DNA from: Enoplolaimus lenunculus | Lineage: Eukaryota; Nematoda; Enoplea; Enoplida; Thoracostomopsidae | Assembly (NCBI GenBank): GCA_030248215.1 | Contig: JASANG010001789.1 | Span: 89,501 to 153,500, forward strand | DNA: 64,000 nucleotides | Direction of reading: 5' to 3' | Shown: piece after piece, positions 1 through 11,012 of the stretch | How positions within the stretch are numbered: position 1 is the first letter of the stretch | Layout: the number at the start of each line of letters is the position of its first letter | The notes under the pieces: model-generated | The model's input: only the letters and a program-made list of their open reading frames with translations | What the model was told of the DNA's origin: nothing | The model's database searches: none | Made by a program: the position numbers and the translations under genes

Positions 1-827
1 ATTGGTTTATTTTGCCTGTTGCAATCGCTTATTTCTTGTAGTACGTTTTTACAAAGATGCAAGTTTTACTGACGGTATCTGCAGATCAATGCTTTTTTGG
101 TGAAATCGCCAGTTTTCGTTGGTGTTTAAAAGCCAACACAGATGTTAACTGTTGTTTGTTTGCGAACACGAGATAGATGTATATAGCGTAGGCATGGTGC
201 AACTGGGAACCCGGTTTGGGTATGTTTTCGCCTTCCGGTTCGCAGTTTGGCCTGAATAGCAGAATGGCCTACGACATATATATATATTGTTTGCAATAGC
301 TATCTGGCAGGGCTCCACCGGAATTGCTGTTTCGGCTTGAATTCCTGCAAAAATGGATTCGTTATCCTGTTCCGGCAAAATTTAGTTCCTGTTGGAACCG
401 TGCAGTATCTGGATGGATGCAGTTTGAGCTGTCTAAATGGTTCACGCTGAGTGCCTAATGCTTATATATGCTTTGCTACAGTGGCCATTCTGGATGTGCT
501 TGCGGCATTATATGCAAAGATCAAAGAGATGAGTGAACTCGAATCATATCCTCAGTGATTGTTTTTGTTTTAATTGAATGCATATTAATATGTTTACTGA
601 CAACAAGTGTACAGCAAAATGTGTCTTCTGTTCTTTATCATCTTTCGATTGACCTGCTGTGTGTTTTTTAGAAGCCTTGTTTTTATGACTATATGTATTT
701 TAGTTTATTTTTATGCGGCTTTCGCTTTATATGTCCAAGCATAAGCCGTGGTTTCATGATTGACAGGTGTCAAGAGCAGATCAAACGGGTTCTCGCGGTA
801 TATATCCAGCGACCGGTTCTCTGGGCA
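1..827. other. No gene seen; low-complexity and decayed repeat DNA
   Basis: No open frame here has splice sites or a recognisable protein. Around 183-375 there are scattered CCGG-type words (ccggtt, ccggaatt) like those of the L and M repeat families, so this may be a decayed copy. A short TA run lies at 276-290. Confidence 0.5.
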
Positions 828-1009
828 CACTCCAAAAAATGATGAGTCAAATTGACTGACGCCGAAATGTCAGTGAGTCGAATTTGACTCTGGCGGAGTC
901 GAATTTGAATTTGACTCTGGCGGAGTCGAATTTGACTCAGTTTGTATACGTAGTCTCGTACAGGCTATTTTGGAGAGAGACAATTTGACTCAGTATTTTT
1001 TTTGCAGTG
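828..1009. mobile_element. A-family palindromic MITE, copy 1
   Basis: The element starts CACTCCAAAAAATGATGAG and ends TTTTTTTGCAGTG. Its interior is built of direct and inverted copies of GAGTCRAATTTGACTC, so the whole unit is close to a palindrome. Seven related copies occur in the window. In most of them the ends abut a 2-bp duplication, usually TA, which suggests a Tc1/mariner-like mover. No coding capacity is visible. Confidence 0.8.
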
Positions 1010-2954
1010 TACATATCGAGCAGCGACCAACCATGTTGCGGTAGAGATCTTACGATGCAAATTGTTCATCTGAATGGTGCATACGCTGTACTATTTTAAC
1101 GGTGAAATAGCTTAAATAATATCACGCGGCTACAATCGGAGTTGAAAAATTTTGCCTCACGATTGATATCGAAATGCTTGTTAAACACACGCCCTTTAAA
1201 AATTTGAAATTGAAATTTTTAAAACACACAAAATGTCTTGGCTCACTGGAGAACATCATGCATCCACCACCAATGCCGACAGATGGATGTCGAAACTTGG
1301 GTTTAGGCTCTGGCTTGGGTTGAACGGCATTTTCAGTATACGGGCAGACTGTATTTGATTTTGTCGGCTTAACTGTACAGCGCCGTGTTTTGACATTGAA
1401 GCAGCAGAGAATGATTTGTTCAATTTTGTGGAAAGTTACATTTTTAGTAGGAAAGAAAGTTTGAGCCAACTCGAAATCGGAGCGTTTCTGTATATATGTT
1501 TTAGTGTTTACGCATTTGTTTTTTATTATTTTGTTTTATTTATGTTGAGTATATACTGCTATGTGTATAAATAATGTATTGTTGTATTGCATTGATTTAG
1601 AATTATGTTCGGTGAAGTTGGATGTGAACTAAGTTGTTTGTACACAGTTGGTTATTTAACGGATGTAATAGAACAAGGCTCGAAGAAAGTCGTTTATATT
1701 TTGCGTTTGTTTTAGGTTTAGGCTTAGGTTTAGGCTGAGGAAAAGACAGACGGACTAACGGTCAAGGTCAAGTCTCCGTGTTAATTAGATTGAAAATTAA
1801 TTTTCGGTCAAAGGAATACGTCGTGTTTGTTTGTGTTAACGTTTGGATTTGTTGGAGCAATATTGGCTGTTGTACATACCACCGCCGGTACGATTAGGCT
1901 TAGGTTTAGGCAAAGACTTAAATATACCCAAGCAGAAGCGTTTGTCTAAGCTGTAAACTTTAATGTTAAATGTGGGGAAGAGTGTACAAGGGCGTGGATA
2001 TCAACTGTTGTGTCTTTGATGTACCGATCATCATGCTATAGCAGTGGCACATTTTTGGTTATAGGTTGTGAGTTATCGTGATGCCGTAGAATCACTTTGG
2101 AACTGTTTGTGGATAAAGAAATTGTGCATTTATTTTATTTATGTATACTTTGTTGTCGTCAGATTGTTTTGTAAAAGAGCAATGAAGTTAGCAGATCAGT
2201 CGAAGCGAATCCGTATTCGCCACTTTAAAACTGTAGCCGGAAGTGAATGTTTTTGGGTTCGGTAGAAACGGGAAATTTTTGGGATGGTATAAGTAGCCTA
2301 GTGGCCTGGTGTAGCGTTTCAATTTGTGAGTTTTAAATTTTAAGATGAAGTTGATGTTGAAGTGTTTTTGTTTATGTTTCCTGTGAAAGCTTTATAGTGT
2401 CGCCTTTTTACATATATTTTACACTGTGATTTCTGAAAAATATATGCATGGCATTTTAATAATGGCATATATCATTTCTGTTTATTGGCGTTTGCGAATT
2501 TTGCGACAAGCTTCTATTGATTAAAGTAACTCAATTGCTATTTCAAGAAATTACATTGCCTGGAGTTGGTCAAATATTTCGATTTGTTATTGTATTTTTG
2601 CCAGTGTTTTATATAAATATCAAGAGTTCAGTAAATTTTCATGACCGTGCTGAAGCACGTGAACTCGATTTTATTGAGCTGCTATGTTGTCCCTTTGTTT
2701 GCACCCTTGGTGCCGTTTGTAATTTATCCTGTTGACCCACTGCGAGGTAACCGTAACCGTTGGTTGTAGGAAGAGATGCCTCATGGACTATACTAAAGTT
2801 TTGCTGGCGCTAACTGGGGCTAAGTTCCCAATGCTATTTTCATTTGACTCGATGCGTCTTGTACAGCTGTATAAAAATAAGGTGTTTCAGTATGCAAAAA
2901 CTAAAGAATCTGAACTGTTCGCTCATTTACGTAAAGCAGTCAACGTTGTATTTT
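1010..2954. other. No gene seen; two small TTAGGC-like patches
   Basis: About 1.9 kb without a supportable gene. TTAGGY-type words cluster at 1711-1745 and 1888-1922 and look like remnants of the C or G repeat families. The minus-strand frame at 1122-1469 has no recognisable domain and is left out. Confidence 0.5.
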
Positions 2955-3400
2955 TCAACGAAACAGTGTCGAAGGCAGGTGCATCCGGAGGTGAAAAATA
3001 CCAGAACCGCAGCCGGAGGTCAACGAGGTGAAAAATACCGGGGCCGCAGCCGGAGGTCAACGAAGCTTGCCGCAGCCGGAGGTCAACGAAACTTGCCGGA
3101 GCCGGAGTTCAACGAAACTGGCCGGAGCCGAAGGTGACGCGAAATTAGGTAGTAAAAATGATGGCTAATTAGTTAATTTTAGCCAATATCTTCAATATGT
3201 TGTTAAGTTGTTTTGTTTTACGCTAATTTTCTGTGAAGTTTCGGAAATTCTTTCCTGAAAATTGTCACAACACAAAAGACGCGCAAACGTGATATATTTT
3301 GCAAAACTGTGCTCAGTTTTATTACCGAAATTGTCGGAGCCTATGGCAAAAATTCAGCCGAAGCTGGAGGCCGATTTTCTGCCCGGTTGTATCCTGGTCG
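2955..3400 (+). mobile_element. M-family repeat, copy 1, with internal 23-bp tandem units
   Basis: Four or so tandem copies of a unit like GCCGGAGGTCAACGAAACT occupy 2985-3130. They are followed by an AT-rich body and a right end with CCGGTTGTATCCTGG at 3382-3397. The same order of parts recurs at 5945-6300 and, inverted, at 31050-31182. The right end matches the AGGGTACAACCGGA ends of the family. Confidence 0.6.
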
Positions 3401-3960
3401 AAATATTTACATTTTTACAGAAATCTCCGTTGGCTTTGATTGGTATATACTGCTGATCTGGTTGCGGTACGTTAGGCGTCGAGGCAACTCCAGTGGTAAA
3501 GATGTCATCTAGAGGACAACATATGGCCTGGGTACCAAATAGGCTTCCAGCTCGGGTAGAATGTTTTGACGGAGGGTTTCCCTGTTTTTTTGGTATCGAA
3601 TTTATATTTAAATTATGCTGTTCAGTGAGCACTACAGTTTCTGAATTTATATTAAAGATAGTAAAGTGAAAATTTTTCGCTTAATTGCCGATATTTTGAA
3701 AAACGTCTAAAATTTACGGATTCGACATTTCAACTGTCTCGCTTTGTGTCACATCCGATTCCAACAAATTTTGTTGACATTCGACCCAACGCCTTTTTTA
3801 TAAATCTTTTTGGGCAGAACTAACTCGCTCTGAAGCATTTTTGTTGATTGTTACTTATGTCCGATAATCTTTGTTTCTGGATTTAATGAAGTTTATGCGG
3901 GTTGTATTAATTCATGTTACATTATTTGACCAGTTTAGGCCATTCTGCTTTCGTCTCTTT
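3401..3960. other. No gene seen
   Basis: AT-rich spacer without splice-site-bounded open frames or recognisable repeats. Confidence 0.4.
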
Positions 3961-4146
3961 GGCCAATGTAAAGAACAGGGGCGGAACAGTATTATAAGCA
4001 TATTCCTAAGCCGAAGCCTAAGCGTAAGAAAGCATATTCCTAAGCCGAAGCCTAAGCCTTAGACAGGCAAAAATTAGTGTAAACTTTAAGCTCACTCTAT
4101 TCTAGTCCCACAGAAAAACGTTCCACCCCTGATCTTTACATCGGCC
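3961..4146 (-). mobile_element. C1-subfamily MITE (inverted) with short TTAGGC core
   Basis: Reading on the plus strand it runs from GGCCAATGTAAAGAACAGG to CCTGATCTTTACATCGGCC. Inside are CCTAAG words (the complement of TTAGGC) and the family landmark AAGCTTACTCTATT in a slightly changed form. The flanks GTCTCTTT and GCCTCTTT fit an 8-bp target duplication with one mismatch. Confidence 0.8.
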
Positions 4147-4672
4147 GCCTCTTTTATGGACTCCAGTACTCATATGCTCCGTTCACAACGGACCCAAAAT
4201 GGATACAGACTCCTACTGATTCCAACTTAAAGTAAAGCCCCCCCCGACCATTCTCTCTGTCTTATTCGGGTCTCTACAATAAACATGTTGCTTAATTATG
4301 TAAAACCCTGCTAATTTTAACACTATATAATGTGTTAAGTGGTTGTTTCAAGCTTATTATTGGTATCCGGTGCCGGTTCCGCATATTTCGTGTCCGGTTG
4401 TACCCTGATATTTAGTATTTTTCAGGTTTGTTTCTTGATAATCAGTGTACAAGTAGTCTTTGCCGTTATTGTAAAAACATCCCGTCTTATGCACAGCGTT
4501 TCGCGAAGTTTGAACGAATGTTAATTGGTTAGTTTAATTTGTTGATGTTTTAAAATACTTTTAATATTCGAGTGTAACTCGTTTAAGCTTACTTAAGCAC
4601 ATAAAGTTGATCCATCTTGCAGAGTCGACAATAATGTTGGAGGCAAAATGCCATTGATTGATTGACAAGTTG
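4147..4672. other. No gene seen; M-like end fragment
   Basis: A short stretch at 4355-4412 contains GTGCCGGTTCCG and CCGGTTGTACCCTG, matching the end of M-family repeats. Nothing else is recognised. Confidence 0.4.
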
Positions 4673-5748
4673 GGCCCATGTAAAGAACAGGGGCGGAACG
4701 TTTTTCTGTGGGACTAGTAAGCTTAAAGTTTAGACTAACGTTTTGCTTAGTTTAGGCTTAGGCTTAGGAATAAGCTCATATTTACGCTTAGGCTTAGGAA
4801 TAAGCTCATTTTTATGCTTAGGCTTAGATTTAGGCTTAGGAATAAGCTCATTTTTACGCTTAGGTTTAGGCTTAGGCTTAGGCTTAGGAATAAGCTCATT
4901 TTTACGCTTAGGCTTAGGCTTAGGAATAAGCTCATTTTTACGCTTACACTTAGATTTAGGCTTAGGCTTAGGAATAAGCTCATTTTTACGCTTAGGTTTA
5001 GATTTAGGCTTAGGCTTAGGCTTAGGCTTAGGAATAAGCTCATTTTTACGCTTAGGCTTAGATTTAGGCTTAGGAATAAGCTCATTTTTACGCTTAGGCT
5101 TAGATTTAGGCTTAGGCTTAGGAATAAGCTCATTTTTACGCTTAGACTTAGATTTAGGCTTAGGCTTAGGAATAAGCTCATTTTTACGCTTAGGTTTAGA
5201 ATTAGGCTTAGGCTTAGGCTTAGGAATAAGCTCACTTTTACGCTTAGACTTAGATTTAGGCTTAGACTTAGGAATAAGCTCATTTTTACGCTTAGGTTTA
5301 GATTTAGGCTTAGGCTTAGGAATAAGCTCATTTTTACGCTTAGGCTTAGATTTAGGCTTAGGAATAATCTCATTTTTACGCTTAGGCTTAGATTTAGGCT
5401 TAGGCTTAGGAATAAGCTCATTTGTACGCTTAGACTTAGATTTAGGCTTAGGCTTAGGAATAAGCTCATTTTTACGCTTAGGTTTAGATTTAGGCTTAGG
5501 CTTAGGCTTAGGAATAAGCTCATTTTTACGCTTAGACTTAGATTTAGGCTTAGGCTTAGGAATAAGCTCATTTTTACGCTTAGGTTTAGATTTAGGCTTA
5601 GGCTTAGGCTTAGGAATAAGCTCATTTTTACGCTTAGGCTTAGATTTAGGCTTAGGAATAAGCTCATTTTTACGCTTAGGCCTAGATTTAGGCTTAGGCT
5701 CAGGAATATGCTTATAATACTTTTCCACTCCTACTCTTTACATTGGCC
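4673..5748 (+). mobile_element. C1-subfamily MITE carrying a 1-kb TTAGGC array
   Basis: The left end is GGCCCATGTAAAGAACAGG and the right end is CTCTTTACATTGGCC. The element is flanked on both sides by a perfect 8-bp duplication, ACAAGTTG (4665-4672 and 5749-5756). That duplication length points to a hAT-type or other 8-bp-duplicating transposase. The arms are normal for the family; only the core has expanded, from the usual 50-150 bp to about 960 bp. It has no transposase ORF. Confidence 0.9.
4747..5705 (+). repeat. Higher-order TTAGGC-type array
   Basis: Runs of the hexamer TTAGGC (with TTAGAT and TTAGGT variants) are separated by the constant spacer AATAAGCTCATTTTTACGC. The composite unit is about 36-55 bp and occurs roughly 22 times. 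Because most units keep a multiple of three, several frames stay open across the array on both strands. These are side effects of the repeat, not genes. Confidence 0.95.
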
Positions 5749-5944
5749 ACAAGTTGTAAGCCTTCACTACTGCGAAATGCTCATCACTTGAAACATATTT
5801 TATAAAAGGGTGAAGAAAGTGAAAGGTGAAAGCCAACTTTACTTTAACCAGGTAAGTGTTAACTGACAGTAAATTACTGAATAATAAACCAGAAAGAGTT
5901 TCTTGCCGGTAATAGATTTTGCGTTGATTTATTGCTCCCTCCCT

Positions 5945-6300
5945 ACAGGGTACAACCGGAACTGACAAATACCGGAGCCGGAGATCAACGAAACTTGCCA
6001 GAGCCGTAGGTGAGGCGAAATTAAGTAGTAAAAATGATGGTTAATTAGGTAAATTTTTTTGCCAATATCTGCAATATGTTGTTAAGTTGTTTAATTTTAT
6101 GCTCATTTTCTGCGAAATTTCGTAAATTGTTTTCTAAAAATTGTGACAAAACTAAAACGAAACGCGCTAAACAGATAAATTTTGCAAAAATATGCAAAAT
6201 TTTTCACTACCGAAATTGCCGAAATCTCTGGCAAAAATTCTACTGGAGCCGAAGGCCGATTTTCTGCCGGAGTCGGAGTCGGAGGCAGATCTTCGGTCAT
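5945..6300 (+). mobile_element. M-family repeat, copy 2
   Basis: It opens with CAGGGTACAACCGGAACTG, continues with ACCGGAGCCGGAGATCAACG, and then the same AT-rich body as copy 1. It closes with CCGGAGTCGGAGTCGG. The end words suggest a hAT-like CAGGG terminus, but I could not define a target duplication. Confidence 0.6.
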
Positions 6301-6653
6301 ACCGTGGCTCGATAAGATCGTACCACAAGGAACAGACTATGTGAATGCCGAGTGACACACATTCTGATTCCTTTCATATTTCTTTTCAACATGATTGCAG
6401 TAGTGGTATTATGTCCATAACGGATGTAAGCGAACTTTGTATAGTGCAATATATCCTAAAACGAGTTCAAACTTTATCTCGCAAACTGCAGTTTGCAATT
6501 TTGCATGCGTTTATTTTGCAATTATTTAATCAACTAAACTCGGCTGTATTACACTTTCCTCCACACATTTAACGTTAACGCTTAGGTTTAGGCTCAGGCT
6601 TAGGCGGACAACAACGGCTTTGGCTAAGGGTTAAGCTTAGGTAAATCATTGTC

Positions 6654-6808
6654 GGCCCATGTAAAGATCAGAGCCGAAACGTTTTTTCTGCGGGACTAGA
6701 AAAACGTAAGCTTAAGCTTTAGACTAATTTTTTTCCCTGGTTTAGGTTTAGGCTTAGGCTTAGGAATATGTTCATAATATTGTTCTGTCCCTGTTCTTTA
6801 CATTGGCC
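6654..6808 (+). mobile_element. C1-subfamily MITE, short form
   Basis: Ends GGCCCATGTAAAGATCAG and CTTTACATTGGCC, with landmark AAGCTTTAGACTAATTTTT. The core holds only two or three TTAGGC words, so it is a useful near-unexpanded reference for the 1-kb copy at 4673-5748. Confidence 0.85.
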
Positions 6809-7351
6809 ACATTTTCTATAAGCTAAGCGTAAGCCTAATCCTGAGCGTATGCTGCCTCAGCCTATAGGAGAAAAGTGTGCAAGTGCGCAAAACTCAAACA
6901 TATATACCGTTCGTCCGGTATCAAATGCTTAGCCCTTATATACCTGCCGGAGCAGCCTGTCAGAATATATATGCTATGTTCTCAAGGCGGGTTTATTATT
7001 GAACTCTATACTGTATAGCTTGCACTATGCCGACTCAGTACGACCTGGTATTGTTGGCCTTTGAGCGTTTTATTTTGATTCGATTCTGAGTATGAGGTAT
7101 AGCTATAATCTGACACGAGTAGGGAGGTTTTAACCCCCCCAATAATCTTTTTGTTTTCAACTATTTTGTGTCTTAGCTTAAGGCTATTAAATATCCTGCA
7201 TCAAAAACGCTTCAGTGCCGCCCCCTCTTCGATGTTTGAATAGAATTACGGTTCTGTGAGGTATGTATCTATACTGTTTGATATTATTGCTATGATTATT
7301 GGTGTTCAGTTAATATATTTGGTGAATGACGTATGTGTTTATGAGTACGTC
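6809..7351. other. No gene seen
   Basis: A few CCTAAG words at 6815-6870 look like the edge of another TTAGGC-bearing repeat. No supported coding sequence. Confidence 0.4.
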
Positions 7352-7736
7352 AGTTACAATTCGTCAACTGACACTTGTCGTCCGACTCGAAAATATCGTT
7401 GAGTCGACATTGTGCCACTCGATGCTATGCTTAGGTTTAGGATTATGCTTAGGTTTAGGATTATGCTTAGGTTTAGGATTATGCTTAGGTTTAGGATTAT
7501 GCTTAGGTTTAGGATTATGCTTAGGTTTAGGATTATGCTTAGGTTTAGGATTATGCTTAGGTTTAGGATTATGCTTAGGTTTAGGATTATGCTTAGGTTT
7601 AGGATTATGCTTAGGTTTGATTATGCTTAGGTTTAGGATTATGGTTAGGTTTAGGATTATGGTTAGGTTTAGGATTATGGTTAGGATGAGAGTTTCGGTT
7701 AGACTTACGACACTGTCAGGCGACAAGTTATCGGTA
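7352..7736 (+). mobile_element. G-family element with TTAGGT/TTAGGATTATG array
   Basis: Left flank contains CTGACACTTGTCGTCCGAC and right flank CTGTCAGGCGACAAG, which are imperfect inverted repeats. A second member lies at 26589-26770. The ends are unrelated to family C, yet the core is again a TTAGG-based tandem array. Confidence 0.6.
7429..7690 (+). repeat. 18-bp tandem array GCTTAGGTTTAGGATTAT
   Basis: About 14 near-identical 18-bp units. The last three switch GCTTAGG to GGTTAGG. Units are almost perfect, so the expansion is recent. Open frames across it (for example 7326-7754) are repeat artefacts. Confidence 0.95.
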
Positions 7737-7921
7737 AAGTCTTTCTACTGCTAAACGGTGTGTTTTGTTGTTATTTTCCAAACATAGTTTGATTTTGAAT
7801 ATTTTTGCATATTTGAACTTCTCATGATCAACCACGATTTTTGTTCGTACCTGAATTTCAATTTTGGACATGAAATACATCGAAGAACGTCATCAGAAGC
7901 CCAAATATGCAAAACAATTTT

Positions 7922-8058
7922 GGCCCATGTTAGTTTAAGGGGCGTCCAAGTTTCTGGTGTGTCAATAAAACAGTAAGTTTCTATTCTATATTACATTTTT
8001 TCCTTAGGCTTAGTAATACGCTTAATCTACTGTTATGTCCCGTAAAGTAACATTGGCC
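7922..8058 (+). mobile_element. C3-subfamily MITE with minimal core
   Basis: Ends GGCCCATGTTAGTTTAAGG and GTAAAGTAACATTGGCC. Landmarks GTTTCTGGTG and TAATCTACTGTTA define subfamily C3. It holds just one TTAGGC, so it shows the element before array growth. Confidence 0.85.
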
Positions 8059-8482
8059 AAAATGCTCTTGGCGATTGTGCAAACGCATTTATTCAGCACC
8101 ATCTTGATAACTTCTAGTTTGTCCTGTGTTAATAATGTAAACTGCAGTTGCAATAAACAAGTTCCACTGCATGCATTGCAATTACTGCAGCGTTGCGCAA
8201 ATATCATTTTGTTATTGCGTTTGTCTATAAAAGTTGTTTTTAGTGTTAAGAAAATACTACGCTGGTGCGGCTTAGCAGAGTTTTAGAGTTTTTATTACAT
8301 ATGCTTAAATGGTAACGTCAGTTCCACGGAATGAGTATGTTTCAATATTCGATTCTGTTATCTGGAGTTATCTCTTGTAGGCTTCCACCCACAGGCTTAG
8401 GCTCCAAGCTTCTTACGGCTAACAAGGCCCTGGGTTATGTCCCGCTGCTCGGTGTAGTTTATTGAGGTCGTGTTTATGATGT

Positions 8483-8748
8483 AAAATAATCCAATGATGC
8501 GAGAACTTGCAGCTGCAAATTTCACACAGAACTTGCATTTTTTCATCAGCCAATGAGAAAGCGGCTGCAATAAATGCAGTGAACTTGCATGGTTATTTAC
8601 ACTGTGAACTAAATTCCTAGCTTTGATTTTTAATGAATTAATTCCAGCTGCAAGTTTTTCGAACGGGATTTTGGACAAAACTTGCAAGTGCAAGATGCAG
8701 CTGCAAGTTCTCATAGCAACAACTTGCACGTGTGAATAGGGCTTTAAT
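8483..8748. mobile_element. K-family repeat (GCAAGTT/AACTTGC-rich), copy 1
   Basis: Inverted copies of AACTTGCAGCTGCAA fill both arms, and the right end is CTTGCACGTGTGAATAGGGC. A central CCAATGAGAAAGCGGCTGC word is shared with copies at 29158-29305 and 58884-59170. No coding potential. Confidence 0.65.
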
Positions 8749-8857
8749 TTAGTTGAAAAAATGTGTGCTGTTACATAATCCATTATTTGAGAGCGGTTTG
8801 CGAATTCAAATGGCCAGGATTGGCCGAACTTCTACGATTGTGTCTATGTGTCTAAAC

Positions 8858-9271
8858 CAGGGTGCAACCGGAATTTCCGGTTCCGGCAAATTTTGACCTT
8901 CCGGTTCCGGTGAATTTTCACCGGAATTAAAAATAAAGGAAATAAGTTTTGCTCAGTGGAAATTACGATATTTTACTAAAAAATGACAATAAAAATTTAG
9001 TAGATTTCATTCGTCTAGTATATATAACCCTTGATAATTGCCGAAAATAAACCATCGAAGGGTAGATTTCGCTTCCGTGGATTATGAAAATCTAAAATAC
9101 AGCAGATAAAGTGAATACCTATCTCCAACTAAGGGTTATTTCACCAATACTATTGCAAAAAAGAAATTAAAATGAATTTTTCGGTGGCATGTATTTTTCG
9201 TTTTCCGGTTTCGTTTCCGGTAACTTTTTCAAATTCCGGTTCCGGTGAATTGTAATTCCGGTTGCTCCCTG
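8858..9271. mobile_element. L-family MITE with CAGGG ends
   Basis: Left end CAGGGTGCAACCGGAATT and right end AATTCCGGTTGCTCCCTG are inverted repeats. The flanks GTCTAAAC and GTCCAAGC agree at six of eight positions, compatible with an old hAT-type 8-bp target duplication. The interior carries more CCGGTTCCGG words near both ends. Confidence 0.75.
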
Positions 9272-10029
9272 GTCCAAGCATATGTTTGGCCAATAGGACT
9301 GACACCGAGGGGCGAGCCACCCTTCCAAGGGCTACTGGTGGTGCTAATTTCGACATTGCGCGGGGAAATGTGTACACGATCCTTAACATTTTCAGTTGGA
9401 TTCGTGTTTTCAGTGATAATTCAATTTACCTTTGGTATATTTTAGCGACCGTTCATCGAGTATTAAATCGTACGTTTAATTTGTCTCAGTTGCCGTTTGT
9501 AAACCTTGGCATTCTTCAGTTGCGATTGCTCGAACGGACGTTCAACTGCTCATCGTTGAAGTGTTCCAGAAATATGGTAATTGGAGCTGGTGTTGAAAAA
9601 TACTTTTGTGGCGTCGGATTTGAGTTGCCTAAAGCTTGATGGCCTATAGCCGGATTGTTTTCTTGCGGGACTGCGATCGAGTTTTTTAGTGAACAAGCGA
9701 AAAATTATTGTTTGGCAAGCAGGCAACGCTGCTAACTGCATCCACTATTTAGGCGTAGATTTAGATAATAAAATAACGACTGAAAGAAACTACTGCAACG
9801 ATAAATCAATGATTTATCATATAGGAATAGCGTCAATTCTTTCACAATCTAGAGCTGTATTCACCCACCGAAAGCCAGACTTACGAATACCAAAGAACGA
9901 CAAAAAATAGCCCCCCCTCACACTCGCTACGTGTCTTTGAAAGCATATGTGTATATAGATCGTTCAGTATTTGGAGCTAGCTACGGCGGCGTACTTTGCA
10001 TAAAATGTAAACACAATCGCTTTCGCGAC
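9272..10029. other. No gene seen
   Basis: Open frames at 9262-9639 and 9689-9910 show no recognisable domain, splice context or codon pattern and are not called. Confidence 0.4.
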
Positions 10030-10162
10030 AAGAGTCAGCTAAAGCTTTAGACTAACTGTTTTGCTTAGGCTTAGGCTTAGGTATAGGCTCATTTTTACGC
10101 TTAGGCTTAGGCTTATGAATATGCTCACACTACTGTTCCGGCCGTGTTCTATACATGGGCCA
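10030..10162 (+). mobile_element. C2-subfamily MITE, 5' truncated
   Basis: The landmark AAAGCTTTAGACTAACTG, two TTAGGC blocks and the right end GTTCTATACATGGGCC are present. The GGCC left arm is missing. Confidence 0.7.
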
Positions 10163-10349
10163 ATTTAACAATAGGTACTTGTTAATTACAGGGATGTGAG
10201 AAATTTTGGGTTAAAGGTTTTCGTAAAATTTGTTCGAAGATAAAAATGTGGCGTTCAGGTAGTTGGTCACTTTCCCCCCACGCTGGTGTCAGTTGACTAG
10301 AAGGCGAAAGTTCCCCCCACAGGGTGTTTATTATTACATTATCACATTG

Positions 10350-10490
10350 TTAGGCTTAGGCTCAGGTTTACACTTAAAGCTTAGGCGTTTTCTTCGGCTG
10401 TACGATTAGATTATAGACTACATTTTTTGCTTAGGCTTCGCTTAGGAATATGCGTAATCTACTGTTACGGCCCGAAAAGTAACATTGGCC
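10350..10490 (+). mobile_element. C3-subfamily MITE, 5' degraded
   Basis: Right arm TAATCTACTGTTACGG and GTAACATTGGCC are clear, with TTAGGC words to the left. The left terminus cannot be found. Confidence 0.6.
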
Positions 10491-11012
10491 TTCAGGCTTA
10501 TGTTCAGGTCCCTTTTGTCTCCGGCACCATCCGTCACTATACGGTGTGACAGTGTAGTGCCACCCTAATTTTTGGACTGGACTCTTTCAAACACCGAAGT
10601 TTAACGTTTGATTCAACTCCAGTTGTTATACGAGCGTCGCTCCTGTGAATCAGTTGTTGACAATGTGTTAATAAAACCTACGCACATGTAACGTGAATAT
10701 GACTCTACATGAGTAATAATTAGTTGGTCGTTCATTCGTCAAATAATCTTGTGGAACCAAGTACGAAATTTGCGTGAAAGGCATTGGCCAAACCGTTTTC
10801 TGGGTGAACCAAAAATTTTTTCTAGTAGGTATAGTTTTTTCGGCCTTGACTACATACCTGACCGTATATTAATTAAAGTTTCAGAGCAAGGACGGGTTCT
10901 AGCCGAAGCGGCCCTTAAGTCAGTTTGTATTTAAGATTAATGTTGTATGACTTAAGTTTGTATTTATGATTAATGTTTTATTCTAAACGCTTGTTGTAAT
11001 CACAAATTTTAG
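10491..11012. other. Likely upstream or intron DNA of the PCBD-like gene
   Basis: Contains an I-like fragment near 10515-10570 (GCACCATCCGTCACTATAC). The first coding exon of the PCBD-like gene should lie here or further upstream, but I could not identify it. Confidence 0.35.

Noticed and set aside
1122-1469. Minus-strand frame of 115 codons
   Set aside because: No recognisable domain, composition unlike the supported genes, no splice context.
4747-5705. True chromosome end or telomere
   Set aside because: The array lies inside a transposon with 8-bp duplications and ordinary sequence continues on both sides.
4730-5791. Three long open frames (306-332 codons, KPKSKPKRKNELIP or LGLGLG types) on both strands
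   Set aside because: They are by-products of a tandem array lacking stop codons in several frames; no splice sites, promoter or non-repetitive sequence.
7326-7754. Open frames of LGLCLG or KPKHNP repeats
   Set aside because: Translation of the 18-bp array in the G element.
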